IMG/VR virus record: IMGVR_UViG_3300009082_000010 | Coordinates: 1-39,780 of that record | Strand: one strand, 5' to 3' | Length of the DNA stretch: 39,780 nt | Source: a virus | Part shown: piece after piece, positions 30,095 to 39,311 of the stretch | Numbering within the stretch: position 1 is the first letter of the stretch | Layout: every line of letters begins with the position of its first letter | Notes under the pieces: generated by a model | Databases searched by the model: none | What the model saw: the letters and a program-made list of their open reading frames with translations, nothing else | What the model was told of the DNA's origin: nothing | Made by a program: the position numbers and the translations under genes

Positions 30095-30139
30095 ATGTCG
30101 ACTTGTAAAAAAGGCAAAAAAAAAGGTGTTAAAAAATAA
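30095..30139 (+). CDS. 14-residue Lys-rich microprotein
   Basis: A near-perfect ribosome site (GGAGG, 5 bases before ATG) precedes a 14-codon frame MSTCKKGKKKGVKK, stopped 5 bases before the portal ATG. Either a real microprotein or a translational leader that couples ribosomes to the portal gene, which lacks its own Shine-Dalgarno site. Confidence 0.45.
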   Translation: MSTCKKGKKKGVKK

Positions 30140-30144
30140 TTGTG

Positions 30145-31962
30145 ATGGCTACAAATATACCTAAACAAATGGATAAATATAAAAGCAGTGTCCAGAATTG
30201 GGTTTGTGGAGCTATAGAAGACTATTATAGCCACAGATGTTTTAAAAGCCTGAAAAAAAGAGTTAATAAACTTAGCAATTCTATTGATATGTTATTCGGT
30301 AATGAATCTTCTGGCACAAATAGGCCACAGAATCAATTTAAATCAAACATTGCTATACCTTTGGCTAGAGAGGCTTTTGTTGCCAGAAGATCCATTACAT
30401 CAAGTGTTTTTACCAGTCCTGATTTGATTACAGTATATCCTGATGGATATACACCATGGGAAAATGCAAGAAATATGCAAGATGTGATGATTGCCATGCT
30501 TAAATCTACAGGATATATACAAAATACTTTACAGCCAATTATTGATAGTGTTAGTCGTTGGGGTGTAGGTGTTGCGGTGACTTCGTGGGATACCAAAGAG
30601 CGGTATTTCTGGAGAACTACAGAAAAACGTGTTAATGATATGTTTATGGGATATGAAAGAATACAGGATGTAAGCAGAAAAAAAGGATGCTATGCAACTC
30701 CTATAAATATATTAAATTATTTTCAACAGCCGGACCAGCCAGATTATCTTAAAGCAAGGTATCGAGGCTATAAAGATCGGTTACCACTGCACAAGTTAAT
30801 AAGAATGGCGAAAGAAAATCCTGATGTGTATATAAAAGATGCTGTAATAAAGCTTATCAAGGACGCTGAAAAAGGAAGCGTTGGTGATAAAAATTATTAT
30901 AATAACAAACAACAGTCATTATCTCAACTAACCTATGTGGATATAAGTCATTATTATGGAACACTCGACTTTGAAGGGAATAGAGAAGACGATACAATCT
31001 ATTATATCCAGGAGTGTAATGGAAATATTATAAGGATACAGGAAAATCCTTATGATGAAAATAGAATACCTATTGATGTTTTTAGAATGGATCCGCGTCC
31101 AGAATTTTTTTGGGGAAACGCGGAGCCTGAAAATGTCATGCCTATGGAAAATTATCTGCAATTTGCCTTTTCTACATTTGCGACAAGTGCTTTACAGGAA
31201 ATGCAGAGATATATTTTTTACGATACCGCCAGCGGACTTGATATTACCAGAATTCAGAACGCTGCAAAATCTTCTGGCTTTGTTGGTGTTGATAAAAAAC
31301 CTAATCAAAAAATGTCAGATATTCTATATCAACACCAGTTTCCGAGTGTATCAACTAGTAATTTGCAATATATTGCTAATGAAATGAAGGAAGCTGCCCA
31401 GAGAAGCAGAACGAAGGCAGATTTTAGCAGACAAGAAAATGAGGGCGGGCTAAGAAACAAAACTGCTACTGCTGCAAATATTATGGCAAATCAGGGGAAC
31501 GTTCAGGAACAGTATTATTTGACACAATTTTCCTACGGTCTTATCAATAATATGCGGACAATGCTTGTTCTTCTGAAACAACATGCTGGTAATGTGCTAT
31601 TAATAGATAAACCGCCAACGGGTAAAATAGAATTATTAAAACGTCAGATACTTGGTGATTTTAACCCAGAACTTAAAACTTCACTAACTCAAAATACCAT
31701 GAATCAGGTTCAAAAATTATTAAATATCATAACCGCAGTGCAAAACTTCAAGGGGTCTGGCGACCCTGCAATTATGAGATTTAATATAGCTCCATATTTA
31801 CGGGAATGGGCGAAACTTGTGAGTGATAATATTAGTGTAGACAGCGTGTATCCTGAAATTAGTCAGGAAGAACAAATGGCAATGCAGCAACCGCAGCAAC
31901 CTCAAATTCCAGTACAACCACAGCCTCAACCACAACAACAAGGAGTACCGGTTAATGCTTAA
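30145..31962 (+). CDS. Portal protein
   Basis: The protein has 605 residues from ATG 30145 (a GTG one codon earlier is also possible). Typical portal features: a helical N-terminus, NQFKSNIAIPLAREAFVARR (clip/stem entry), DSVSRWGVGVAVTSWD, and a wing region near residue 300 (IRIQENPYDENRIPIDVFRM). Late residues include an Arg/Asn-rich stretch (RSRTKADFSRQENEGGLRNK), and the end is Pro/Gln-rich. Twelve copies would form the DNA entry vertex. Its position after terL and before the scaffold and capsid genes supports the call. No Shine-Dalgarno site is visible; coupling to the 14-codon ORF is likely. Confidence 0.8.
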   Translation: MATNIPKQMDKYKSSVQNWVCGAIEDYYSHRCFKSLKKRVNKLSNSIDMLFGNESSGTNRPQNQFKSNIAIPLAREAFVARRSITSSVFTSPDLITVYPDGYTPWENARNMQDVMIAMLKSTGYIQNTLQPIIDSVSRWGVGVAVTSWDTKERYFWRTTEKRVNDMFMGYERIQDVSRKKGCYATPINILNYFQQPDQPDYLKARYRGYKDRLPLHKLIRMAKENPDVYIKDAVIKLIKDAEKGSVGDKNYYNNKQQSLSQLTYVDISHYYGTLDFEGNREDDTIYYIQECNGNIIRIQENPYDENRIPIDVFRMDPRPEFFWGNAEPENVMPMENYLQFAFSTFATSALQEMQRYIFYDTASGLDITRIQNAAKSSGFVGVDKKPNQKMSDILYQHQFPSVSTSNLQYIANEMKEAAQRSRTKADFSRQENEGGLRNKTATAANIMANQGNVQEQYYLTQFSYGLINNMRTMLVLLKQHAGNVLLIDKPPTGKIELLKRQILGDFNPELKTSLTQNTMNQVQKLLNIITAVQNFKGSGDPAIMRFNIAPYLREWAKLVSDNISVDSVYPEISQEEQMAMQQPQQPQIPVQPQPQPQQQGVPVNA

Positions 31963-32329
31963 AAAAATAATTAAGGCAATAATATCGTGGATTATGTCGG
32001 AAGAAATCAAGAATATCGAAACTCTTCTTGACAAAGCTAAAAAAAATCACGACAAAAGCGTTAAGTCGTGTAATTACACAATTGTAGAGATACCGGATGA
32101 GCTTGCGTTTATTGACGAAATGGACAAAATCGCAGAAAACAAGTATTTTCAATGGTTGATATTTACCAGCCAGCGGGATATAATGAATGAGATTGTTAAA
32201 ATTGACAATAAAGAAAAAGACTTTTTAAGTGGTGCCTTGTTCGGAATAAACTCTTTGGCTCAGAATGCAATTTCTTTTAGTCAGACACACAGGAGAATAA
32301 AGGAACAAAAGGAAAATAGCGATGATTAA
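31955..32329 (+). CDS. Hypothetical structural-operon protein (124 aa)
   Basis: The ATG overlaps the portal end with AGGAG 9 bases upstream; an alternative start MSEEIKN at 31994 lacks a better site. Helical and charged (IETLLDKAKKNHDKSVKSCN). It overlaps the next start by 8 bases. Function unknown. Confidence 0.5.
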   Translation: MLKKIIKAIISWIMSEEIKNIETLLDKAKKNHDKSVKSCNYTIVEIPDELAFIDEMDKIAENKYFQWLIFTSQRDIMNEIVKIDNKEKDFLSGALFGINSLAQNAISFSQTHRRIKEQKENSDD

Positions 32330-32693
32330 TAGCGAAAAGTATGTGGATATAAAAAAGAAATATCCTAGAAATGTATTAAATATTCCTATAAAATACAATT
32401 TGTCAATGATTAATAGAGTTAAAAAGTTGTTGCCTGATGTCGATATTGAACATGTTGACGAATATATCAGAGATAAAGACAAGAGACCGTTTGGAATGTA
32501 TGAGTTTTATTCTAAAGAAAGATTGTCTGGGAAAATAGAAGTACATGACGGAATAATAACAAAAATATTTTATGTTGACACTATACTCTTTAAAGGGAAA
32601 ATAATAAGTGTGGGAATAATAACCATTTTAAACGATTGTGTATCTTTTGGAAAAACTAATAAAATAAACAATGAAAAGGAGAAAAAAAAATGA
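32322..32693 (+). CDS. Hypothetical structural-operon protein (123 aa)
   Basis: AAGGA lies 8 bases upstream of ATG 32322. Basic and mixed alpha/beta (KYVDIKKKYPRNVLNIPIKY; SVGIITILNDCVSFG). It overlaps both neighbours (ATGA at 32690). No family recognised. Confidence 0.5.
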   Translation: MINSEKYVDIKKKYPRNVLNIPIKYNLSMINRVKKLLPDVDIEHVDEYIRDKDKRPFGMYEFYSKERLSGKIEVHDGIITKIFYVDTILFKGKIISVGIITILNDCVSFGKTNKINNEKEKKK

Positions 32694-33136
32694 AAAACAT
32701 TCAGGTTCTATTTTTAATTATTGCATTAGTGATAACAGCCTCTTTTGGAATGAAAAAAGTAAATAGCAGATGGGTTCCTGAAGAAATTGACTTTATACAG
32801 GATGGCGGTGGGCCTAGATATAAAAACATTGATTCTTTGCTTACTGAAGTGGCAAATATTTTTGACGGTACAAGAAATAGTGATAAGCTCAATGTTTCTA
32901 AAGTTACAGCAGACACGCTGGCGATAGGAAAAATTACCGCTACATCAACTCTTACTGTTAATGGCATTACGGATACCGGAAACGTTAATGTTGTTGGAAG
33001 AGTTATTGCTAAATATAGTACTCCTGACACACTGGTTGTAGGTTCTGGTGGTTCCGCATTTACTAAAATATGGATGGATGCTGATTCCCTAAAAGTCATA
33101 GTTGGCGGTACAACGTATAAGTTTTTAAAAGATTAA
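32690..33136 (+). CDS. Signal-peptide-bearing fibre-like protein (148 aa)
   Basis: The N-terminal signal peptide is KNIQVLFLIIALVITASFG. The C-terminal region (TLTVNGITDTGNVNVVGRV, then SAFTKIWMDADSLKVIVGG) repeats in short form the module that ends the 7554-8852 fibre-like protein. AAAGGAG precedes the ATG. It lies just before the scaffold gene. It may be a decoration, spike or exported adhesin; unresolved. Confidence 0.55.
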   Translation: MKNIQVLFLIIALVITASFGMKKVNSRWVPEEIDFIQDGGGPRYKNIDSLLTEVANIFDGTRNSDKLNVSKVTADTLAIGKITATSTLTVNGITDTGNVNVVGRVIAKYSTPDTLVVGSGGSAFTKIWMDADSLKVIVGGTTYKFLKD

Positions 33137-33179
33137 CGCTATTAATTATATAACAACCCAAAAAAAGGGATAAATAAAA

Positions 33180-34334
33180 ATGTCAGAAGAAACACAAGAA
33201 ACTCAAGTTACCGATAATAATGTATCGGTAAATCAGGATGATGTCGTAAACAGTTATCTGAAAGAATATGAATTTCATGATGATAGTTTAAAAGACAACA
33301 AAGGAAAAAATACCGAAGAATCGGATAATAAAGAAGAGCCAAAAGAATCTGGAGAAAAACAGGACAAAAAGGATGATAATAATATTCTTCCTTTTAAACC
33401 AAAATCAATAAAAGATATAAAGCAGATTCCGCAGGATTTTACAGGATCATTTTTTAAAAAAACCGATTCTGGTATAGACTTTGATGCTGAAAAACATCTT
33501 AAATTTGCCATGGATGAGAAACCGGTTTTTGAGTATAAGACAAGCAGAAAGATTGTTGATAAACCAGACGAAGGATTGAATTCAAAACCTGTTGACGAAA
33601 AAGAACAAGTTAGACAGGAGATAATGGAACATAAAGAGAAAAGGGATAATCTTAAAAATAATCTTACGCTTGGATTAACAGAGCTATATGAAGAAATCAA
33701 GACAGCGGCTGGCGGGACATTCCCGCAGGACTTAGTCCCATATTTCAGAAATGCTCTAAACAAGATAGAAGGTGTTTTAGCTCAGAAATATGAGGAAATG
33801 GATATTGAAGAAAAGGTTAATTTAAGAGTTTCCGGAAAGAAAGAGCAGGAAGAAAAAGAAAGATGGAAAAGACTGGAAAATGATGCTGTTGTAAATGAAA
33901 ACAGGTTAGTTCAAAGAATGGCACAGAAATTTGGAATAACTGATATTAAAGAGGCTTCTGAAACATACACAAAATTGATGCGAGGGTATGCCAGACCGAT
34001 TGTTGACCAGTTATTTGATTTAAGTCATCCTGATTTACATGAATGTAGTTCGAGAGAACTTGGAGAAAAATATAACAAATGGTATTATGAACGCATTGCG
34101 AGCAATCCTCAGATGCTTGACTTTATATACCAATACAGTATAAATGCCTTGAATACCGAGTTACTGCCTTATCATATTGAAAAAGCAGTTCACGGGAATA
34201 CCAGGCATTCACAACAAATAAAAACAGGAAAACCTCAAGCTCCAAGTAATATAAATAGAGAAGCGCCTTCACCTGTAAATGACGATGTCGCAAAAACTCT
34301 TAAATATTTTGGGCAAGATGTTACTGAAATTTAA
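33180..34334 (+). CDS. Scaffolding-like protein upstream of the capsid gene
   Basis: The protein has 384 residues. The first 130 are acidic and disordered (KNTEESDNKEEPKESGEK). The middle is helical and charged with EEKERWKRLENDAVVNENRL, and the C-terminus is basic (QQIKTGKPQAPSNINREA). Acidic disordered start, helical body, basic end and position immediately before the major capsid gene fit a scaffolding protein, which assembles with the capsid protein and leaves before packaging. No protease domain was seen. AAGGGA precedes ATG 33180. Confidence 0.65.
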   Translation: MSEETQETQVTDNNVSVNQDDVVNSYLKEYEFHDDSLKDNKGKNTEESDNKEEPKESGEKQDKKDDNNILPFKPKSIKDIKQIPQDFTGSFFKKTDSGIDFDAEKHLKFAMDEKPVFEYKTSRKIVDKPDEGLNSKPVDEKEQVRQEIMEHKEKRDNLKNNLTLGLTELYEEIKTAAGGTFPQDLVPYFRNALNKIEGVLAQKYEEMDIEEKVNLRVSGKKEQEEKERWKRLENDAVVNENRLVQRMAQKFGITDIKEASETYTKLMRGYARPIVDQLFDLSHPDLHECSSRELGEKYNKWYYERIASNPQMLDFIYQYSINALNTELLPYHIEKAVHGNTRHSQQIKTGKPQAPSNINREAPSPVNDDVAKTLKYFGQDVTEI

Positions 34335-34351
34335 CAGAAAAAGGAAAAATT

Positions 34352-35545
34352 ATGGGTACATACACTGATCTTTATACTACGCAGACATTGTCAACAACAG
34401 GAACGCGGAAGCGTGATGTTGGCGATACTATACGCCACTTGATGCCAAGTGCAAGTCTTATGCCTTTGGTGTCTAGTGGAAACATAGAAGGCATTGAAGG
34501 CGTTTCCAGGGAACGCAAGCTCTTTGGAAAACGTAAGGTAAAATCGCCTCTTTTTGAGGGATTTACATGGAGTCCATTTGCCATTACATTTACAACTACT
34601 TCTTACGATGGCAGTACTGCTCTAGTTGTTACGTCTACCACTGGAATAGTAGGTAAAATGTCTTTAGTAAATACTTCCAACAATACAACGTGTTATGTTG
34701 ATAGTGTTACAAATGGTACTACTCTTGTAGTGACTACTTATGGAGCTACCGCCTTTAGCGCGGCGGCTGGTGATGTCTTGATGTGTTTAACTATACACAT
34801 GGAAGAAAAGTCTTCAGTACCTCCGATATTGATGAAAGACCCCGATAATTTTAACAATATTACTTTTATTCATAGAAGTGCTACTGGAATATCATGGACA
34901 GCCAGACAGTCAGAACACTTCGGAGGTGATAGATACACTCACATGAAGAAAGAAAGTCATACTTCGGCAATGAGAAATATCAGCAATACTCTGTTGTTTG
35001 ATAACAAGCCTGGTTCCGGAGAAAAGAACACTAGCGGCCTTGGAACCACTTATGGTTCTTGTGATGGACTTGTTGCTTTTGCTGGTTCCGAGTTTGATTT
35101 TAGAGGCGCCCCTACTTATGAAAGTTTTATCAATGAAGGGCCTTTGAAATGGGGTGATAGCGTAAGTTCAGACACAACAATGCTTATGTTTTGTGGATAT
35201 GAGTTTTGGGCTACTATTTTAGGTTGGATGAATTCCGGATTATGCGAATGTGAACCTGGAACTTACGACAAATGGGGAGTTAAATCAAACAAGTTAATGA
35301 CCTGTAGGGGTGATGTGGAAGTTATGATTATAGATGCTTATAATCGTGGTGATTTCAAACGCCAGGCATTAGTATGTAATCCAGAAAATATTGACTTTAT
35401 CTATCTTAACAATTGCGATCTGCAGATACGAGAGGGTATCCAAAATGCTAGTGTACATGGCGATGAAGATGAGCTCTGGGGTGAAATTAGTATCATGAGT
35501 AACGACAATGGCGACAGTATTTGTAAATATGTCAACGTGTTATAA
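34352..35545 (+). CDS. SU10-like major capsid protein
   Basis: The protein has 397 residues. The N-terminus (TTGTRKRDVGDTIRHLMPSASLMPLVSSG) and the segment ERKLFGKRKVKSPLFEGFTW match the SU10 major capsid family (DUF5309, HK97 fold). An insertion of Thr/Ser/Gly-rich beta sequence lies at residues about 85-145 (VVTSTTGIVGKMSLVNTSNN), probably a surface domain. The C-terminal half (ENIDFIYLNNCDLQIREGIQ) is the conserved core. AAAGGA precedes ATG 34352. Confidence 0.75.
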   Translation: MGTYTDLYTTQTLSTTGTRKRDVGDTIRHLMPSASLMPLVSSGNIEGIEGVSRERKLFGKRKVKSPLFEGFTWSPFAITFTTTSYDGSTALVVTSTTGIVGKMSLVNTSNNTTCYVDSVTNGTTLVVTTYGATAFSAAAGDVLMCLTIHMEEKSSVPPILMKDPDNFNNITFIHRSATGISWTARQSEHFGGDRYTHMKKESHTSAMRNISNTLLFDNKPGSGEKNTSGLGTTYGSCDGLVAFAGSEFDFRGAPTYESFINEGPLKWGDSVSSDTTMLMFCGYEFWATILGWMNSGLCECEPGTYDKWGVKSNKLMTCRGDVEVMIIDAYNRGDFKRQALVCNPENIDFIYLNNCDLQIREGIQNASVHGDEDELWGEISIMSNDNGDSICKYVNVL

Positions 35546-35584
35546 TTTACAAACATTATTAAAATAAAAAAAAAGGAAAAAAGT

Positions 35585-36082
35585 ATGAAAAATTTATTTA
35601 AATCAATAATAATGATTGTTGTTGTATTTATTGCTTCTGGATATTCTGCAGCAACAAGTACAATACCAACAAGTTACCCATATTGTATTATGGATACAGC
35701 GATAAGCTACACAACAGCTTTTGATACTATAGCTACAACGGGTAACATTACTCTTGTTTCTAAATTTATACCAGACCCTGGTTGGGAGTACATTTTAAAA
35801 AAAGGCATTCTTACAGGAACTAATGCTAACTCTTGTTATATGCAGGTACTTGTAATATGTAGAGATCCAAAAGGGATTGCAACAGATACCGTTATAGTAG
35901 ATAGTATTACATCTTCAACACCGGAAAATATTACAATACCAATAGGTCAAACTGTTATAGGACATAGTTTTGATATTGTAATTCTTGGATATGGTTCCAA
36001 TGGAGCACAAATAATATTTAATAGGTTGTATCTGTGGAAACGTGCTGTATACGATATAAATAAAACTTGGATTAATAAATAA
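35585..36082 (+). CDS. Signal-peptide-bearing protein next to the capsid gene
   Basis: The protein has 165 residues. The N-terminus KNLFKSIIMIVVVFIASGYSA is a Sec signal with an AxA-type site (YSA). The mature part is beta-rich (FDTIATTGNITLVSKFIPDPG), resembling Ig-like or jelly-roll decoration modules. It follows the major capsid gene, where decoration proteins often lie. A signal peptide on such a protein is unusual. AAAAGGA precedes the ATG. Confidence 0.6.
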   Translation: MKNLFKSIIMIVVVFIASGYSAATSTIPTSYPYCIMDTAISYTTAFDTIATTGNITLVSKFIPDPGWEYILKKGILTGTNANSCYMQVLVICRDPKGIATDTVIVDSITSSTPENITIPIGQTVIGHSFDIVILGYGSNGAQIIFNRLYLWKRAVYDINKTWINK

Positions 36083-36089
36083 CAATAAA

Positions 36090-36118
36090 AGGTGGATTCT
36101 TATTGTTAGAGTCCACCT
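36090..36118 (+). other. Intergenic hairpin between capsid cluster and next gene
   Basis: An 11-bp stem with one wobble (AGGTGGATTCT 36090-36100 with AGAGTCCACCT 36108-36118) and a 7-base loop lies between two late genes. It may shield the mRNA or partly terminate transcription. No T-run follows. Confidence 0.5.
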
Positions 36119-36153
36119 CAAATTACATCTTAAAAAAAGGGTAAAAAAACAAA

Positions 36154-36669
36154 ATGGAAGAAACAAAGACACAAGAAAAAAAAGTAAAAGTTTTGAAATA
36201 TTATGCCTGGAAGCGTAAAGAGTATGGCTTTTCGATAGAAGTATATGACGATAATGGAAAGCCTGTACCAGTAAAAGATGCTCAAGGTTCTGACCGATAC
36301 TTTAAAGGAAAAAAAATAAATCAAACAATGGTTGTAAACTTTAATCCTGTTGTACAGGTAGCAAAACATATACGATATTGTGTGATAGATACAAATGATA
36401 AACAAATAATTTCAATGAACGAACCTACAAGGAAAGCTTGTATATTGGGTCTCGAAACATTGGCAAAAGATGGTCAGTCATGCGTGATTACAGAAAAGGA
36501 GTTTAATACAAGAGTAAATCCCGCTGCCGCAAAAATAAAAGAAGAGGCTGAGGAATTGACTAATAGAAATTATTTGCTTGCTGAAGAAAACAAAAAATTA
36601 CAAGCAGAATTGGCAACAATAAAACAGAGTCATAATCAGAATCAGAATCCGCAACAGAGAAGGCAATAA
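36154..36669 (+). CDS. Hypothetical virion-cluster protein (171 aa)
   Basis: The N-terminal region is basic and beta-rich (VKVLKYYAWKRKEYGFSIEV), then FNPVVQVAKHIRYCVIDT. Residues about 125-160 form a coiled coil (KEEAEELTNRNYLLAEENKK) before a Gln/Asn tail. It sits between capsid and head-tail adaptor genes. Possibly a head completion or minor head protein; inference only. Confidence 0.5.
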   Translation: MEETKTQEKKVKVLKYYAWKRKEYGFSIEVYDDNGKPVPVKDAQGSDRYFKGKKINQTMVVNFNPVVQVAKHIRYCVIDTNDKQIISMNEPTRKACILGLETLAKDGQSCVITEKEFNTRVNPAAAKIKEEAEELTNRNYLLAEENKKLQAELATIKQSHNQNQNPQQRRQ

Positions 36670-36675
36670 TAAAAT

Positions 36676-37389
36676 ATGGCTTTCTTAAAAAACATTTATA
36701 CACAAATAGCTAATGCATTTAAAGAATTCATTGGGGGTTCAAATACTGGTGAATATATAAATGACTTGGCATTACATTATATAAATAGAGCACAGGAAAG
36801 CCTTAATGTTTATAGAAAGTGGCAAGGGCTTACTATGATACAAACCCTTACACTTTCCGGTAAAACTACAACAGCCATACCAGATGGTTTAATTATTAAT
36901 GTTTTTGAAGATACTGATGGCGATGGGTTTCCAGACAAATATTATTGGAATAAATCTTCAAATACCAGTGATGGCTATTTTATTAACAATACCTTTTCTA
37001 AGGCAAGTGGATTTACAAGAACAATAACATTTTACTCAACTCCTGGTAGTGCCCCAAAAATGGAATACATTAAAATTCTTGAAGATTTTACTGGAACTGG
37101 TACAGAATATTCATTTTTCCCGGCCAATATGTTAATCGCAAAAGCTGCTATGCTGTATCTTGAGGCAGATGGAAGGATAGGAACACCAGAGTACGTTATG
37201 CATCAAAATTGTTTACTAAATGAAATTGTAGACTTTTGTAATGCTACACAGGCGGAAAATATAGATATTGTCAACAACATAAAAGATGATTTTGGCAATG
37301 TAACAGAAGTACAGGGATATAATTTAATAGATGGAGACGAACTTGGATCTAATGGATATAATTATGATCCAATAGTAGATATACGATGA
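36676..37389 (+). CDS. Head-tail adaptor / tail tubular protein A-like
   Basis: The protein has 237 residues. The N-terminal helices (IGGSNTGEYINDLALHYINRAQESLNVY pattern) and the later NMLIAKAAMLYLEADGRIGTPE match the fold of podovirus adaptor proteins (P22 gp4 / T7 gp11 group). A beta insertion lies between. The stop overlaps the next start by 4 bases. The role is joining portal to tail nozzle. Confidence 0.6.
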   Translation: MAFLKNIYTQIANAFKEFIGGSNTGEYINDLALHYINRAQESLNVYRKWQGLTMIQTLTLSGKTTTAIPDGLIINVFEDTDGDGFPDKYYWNKSSNTSDGYFINNTFSKASGFTRTITFYSTPGSAPKMEYIKILEDFTGTGTEYSFFPANMLIAKAAMLYLEADGRIGTPEYVMHQNCLLNEIVDFCNATQAENIDIVNNIKDDFGNVTEVQGYNLIDGDELGSNGYNYDPIVDIR

Positions 37390-39311
37390 ACTACGGTAAA
37401 AGAGAATTAAATCCGCTGTCAATAGCTGACTACGAGCATGGACTGAATGACACAGAACGAGTTTCTGATGTCGGAAAGGCATATTTTCAAAGATACCCTA
37501 GACACCATTGCGTACAATGTAATAATGTGGTTTTAGACCAAATGAAACATAGACCTGGAAGCGAGGCTATAAAATCAGATATATCAGGCAGACTATGGGG
37601 AATGGATTTTTATAAGCAGGATAATGGTAGTGAAACGCTGCTTGTAGTTGTTGGTCAGAAGTTATACTCTCAAAATACAAGCAATGGAACTCTTACTGAA
37701 CTCTATGACTTTGGTGGTTCCGGAGAAACATATTTTCAAACTTTTGCTAATAAATGTTGGATTACCAATAGCAAAAATGTTATAAAAATAGAAGGAACGA
37801 CAGCGTACCAGGTTGGAATAACTCCGCCTACCGGAGTCGTTGCCACAGCCTCCGCTGGTGGAAGTCTACCAGATGGAGTATATCAAATTTACGTTAGTTA
37901 TTCCAGATATTCTGGTGGAATTAATTTGTTGTTTTCACTGGGGCAAAATATTGCAAGTGTTACTTTAGGAACCGGAAATAACACAATAGCAATTACCAAT
38001 TTTGCTAATTCAAGCGATCCACAAGTAGGTAATAAAGTGGTCTGGATGACAGACGCTGGTGGATCTCTATTTTATCTATATTACCAGACAACAAATAATA
38101 CTACAACAGCATTCAATATTACAAGTGCTAGCGGAAAGAGCACCGCCTTTACCTATGACATATATGCTGCTACAAACTATGTCCCTGGAGCCTTTGAATA
38201 TATTTGTGTATTTGACAAAAGAGTGTGGGGAAGTATTGGTAACACTTTGTATTATAGTCTCCAACAGGGTAATGTATATGATTTGGAAAGATTTGATACA
38301 AGTAGCGACTTTATTATTATGCCGTATCCAATTGAGGGTATATTCCAACTAAATGGATATATATATCTAAACACGAAATTCGGTTTAATAAAACAAGCAC
38401 CCGATCCTTATTCAAGGTATGAAATTATAGGCAGTGGAAATATAACACCGACATATTTCAGGTATCCGCGCACTGTGGCTTCTGATGGATCATCTTTAAT
38501 GGGGGTTACCAATAAAGGGTTTCATATATTTGATGGAGATAAGTGGTATACAAATGATTTCAGTAAAAATATTAAAACAAGTATTAATAATTTATACTCT
38601 TGTTCTACAACATATTTTTGGCCTGCTGCAACAATAGCAACAAGAAGCAATAGGACAGAGTATCACCTGCTATATAAGGACACTACTTCTGGAACAATGA
38701 ACAATAGAAGGCTTGTTTTAAATATCACCAAAACTCAGATACTTGACAAAGAAGACTTTATTGCTCCATGGGAGATGTGGGATAACAGCGGAAATTATAT
38801 TGCTGTTAATTCATCAAACAATGTTTATGTGGGGCAAAATCATTCTACAACCTCGGTAGTTTATAAAGAGCAAACATCAACTTGCCAGGACATAAATATT
38901 TATATCGGTAATACTTTAACAGCACAGAGGAATATACCGTATTTAATACGCACTGGAACCATAACGCCAGAACTGGATAGTATTACAAAGTGGGAGAATA
39001 TAAGAATTCTGGCTCATTTTTTAAGAAGTTTTTATGTAAGAATACAGCCCGTTAATAAATCAGAAATCGATATTGAATCAGAATTAATTCCAACCCTGCA
39101 AAACACGGTCGAAGGGTTTATTTTAGATGAAAGTGTGCTTGATGTCGATACTTTTGGAGGTATGGGAGACGAACCTCAAAGATACAGATTGCCTGGTGGA
39201 AGAAAAGGTTATAGCTTTTACGTTGAAATAACACAAACAGAAGATGATAAAGATTTTCAATTAATGGAATTAGATTTACATGGATACTTAACAAGAGGAC
39301 GTATGATATGA
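37386..39311 (+). CDS. Tail nozzle / hub protein (T7 gp12 or P22 gp10-like)
   Basis: The protein has 641 residues. A long beta-rich, aromatic-rich protein of propeller type: HRPGSEAIKSDISGRLWGMD near residue 60, repeated strands with VVGQKLYSQNT, then VPGAFEYICVFDKRVWGSIG near residue 265. The C-terminal ~200 residues include EDFIAPWEMWDNSG. The family forms the tube at the base of short tails and opens the vertex. Its position between adaptor and fibre genes supports the call. The stop overlaps the fibre start (ATGA). Confidence 0.65.
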   Translation: MNYGKRELNPLSIADYEHGLNDTERVSDVGKAYFQRYPRHHCVQCNNVVLDQMKHRPGSEAIKSDISGRLWGMDFYKQDNGSETLLVVVGQKLYSQNTSNGTLTELYDFGGSGETYFQTFANKCWITNSKNVIKIEGTTAYQVGITPPTGVVATASAGGSLPDGVYQIYVSYSRYSGGINLLFSLGQNIASVTLGTGNNTIAITNFANSSDPQVGNKVVWMTDAGGSLFYLYYQTTNNTTTAFNITSASGKSTAFTYDIYAATNYVPGAFEYICVFDKRVWGSIGNTLYYSLQQGNVYDLERFDTSSDFIIMPYPIEGIFQLNGYIYLNTKFGLIKQAPDPYSRYEIIGSGNITPTYFRYPRTVASDGSSLMGVTNKGFHIFDGDKWYTNDFSKNIKTSINNLYSCSTTYFWPAATIATRSNRTEYHLLYKDTTSGTMNNRRLVLNITKTQILDKEDFIAPWEMWDNSGNYIAVNSSNNVYVGQNHSTTSVVYKEQTSTCQDINIYIGNTLTAQRNIPYLIRTGTITPELDSITKWENIRILAHFLRSFYVRIQPVNKSEIDIESELIPTLQNTVEGFILDESVLDVDTFGGMGDEPQRYRLPGGRKGYSFYVEITQTEDDKDFQLMELDLHGYLTRGRMI

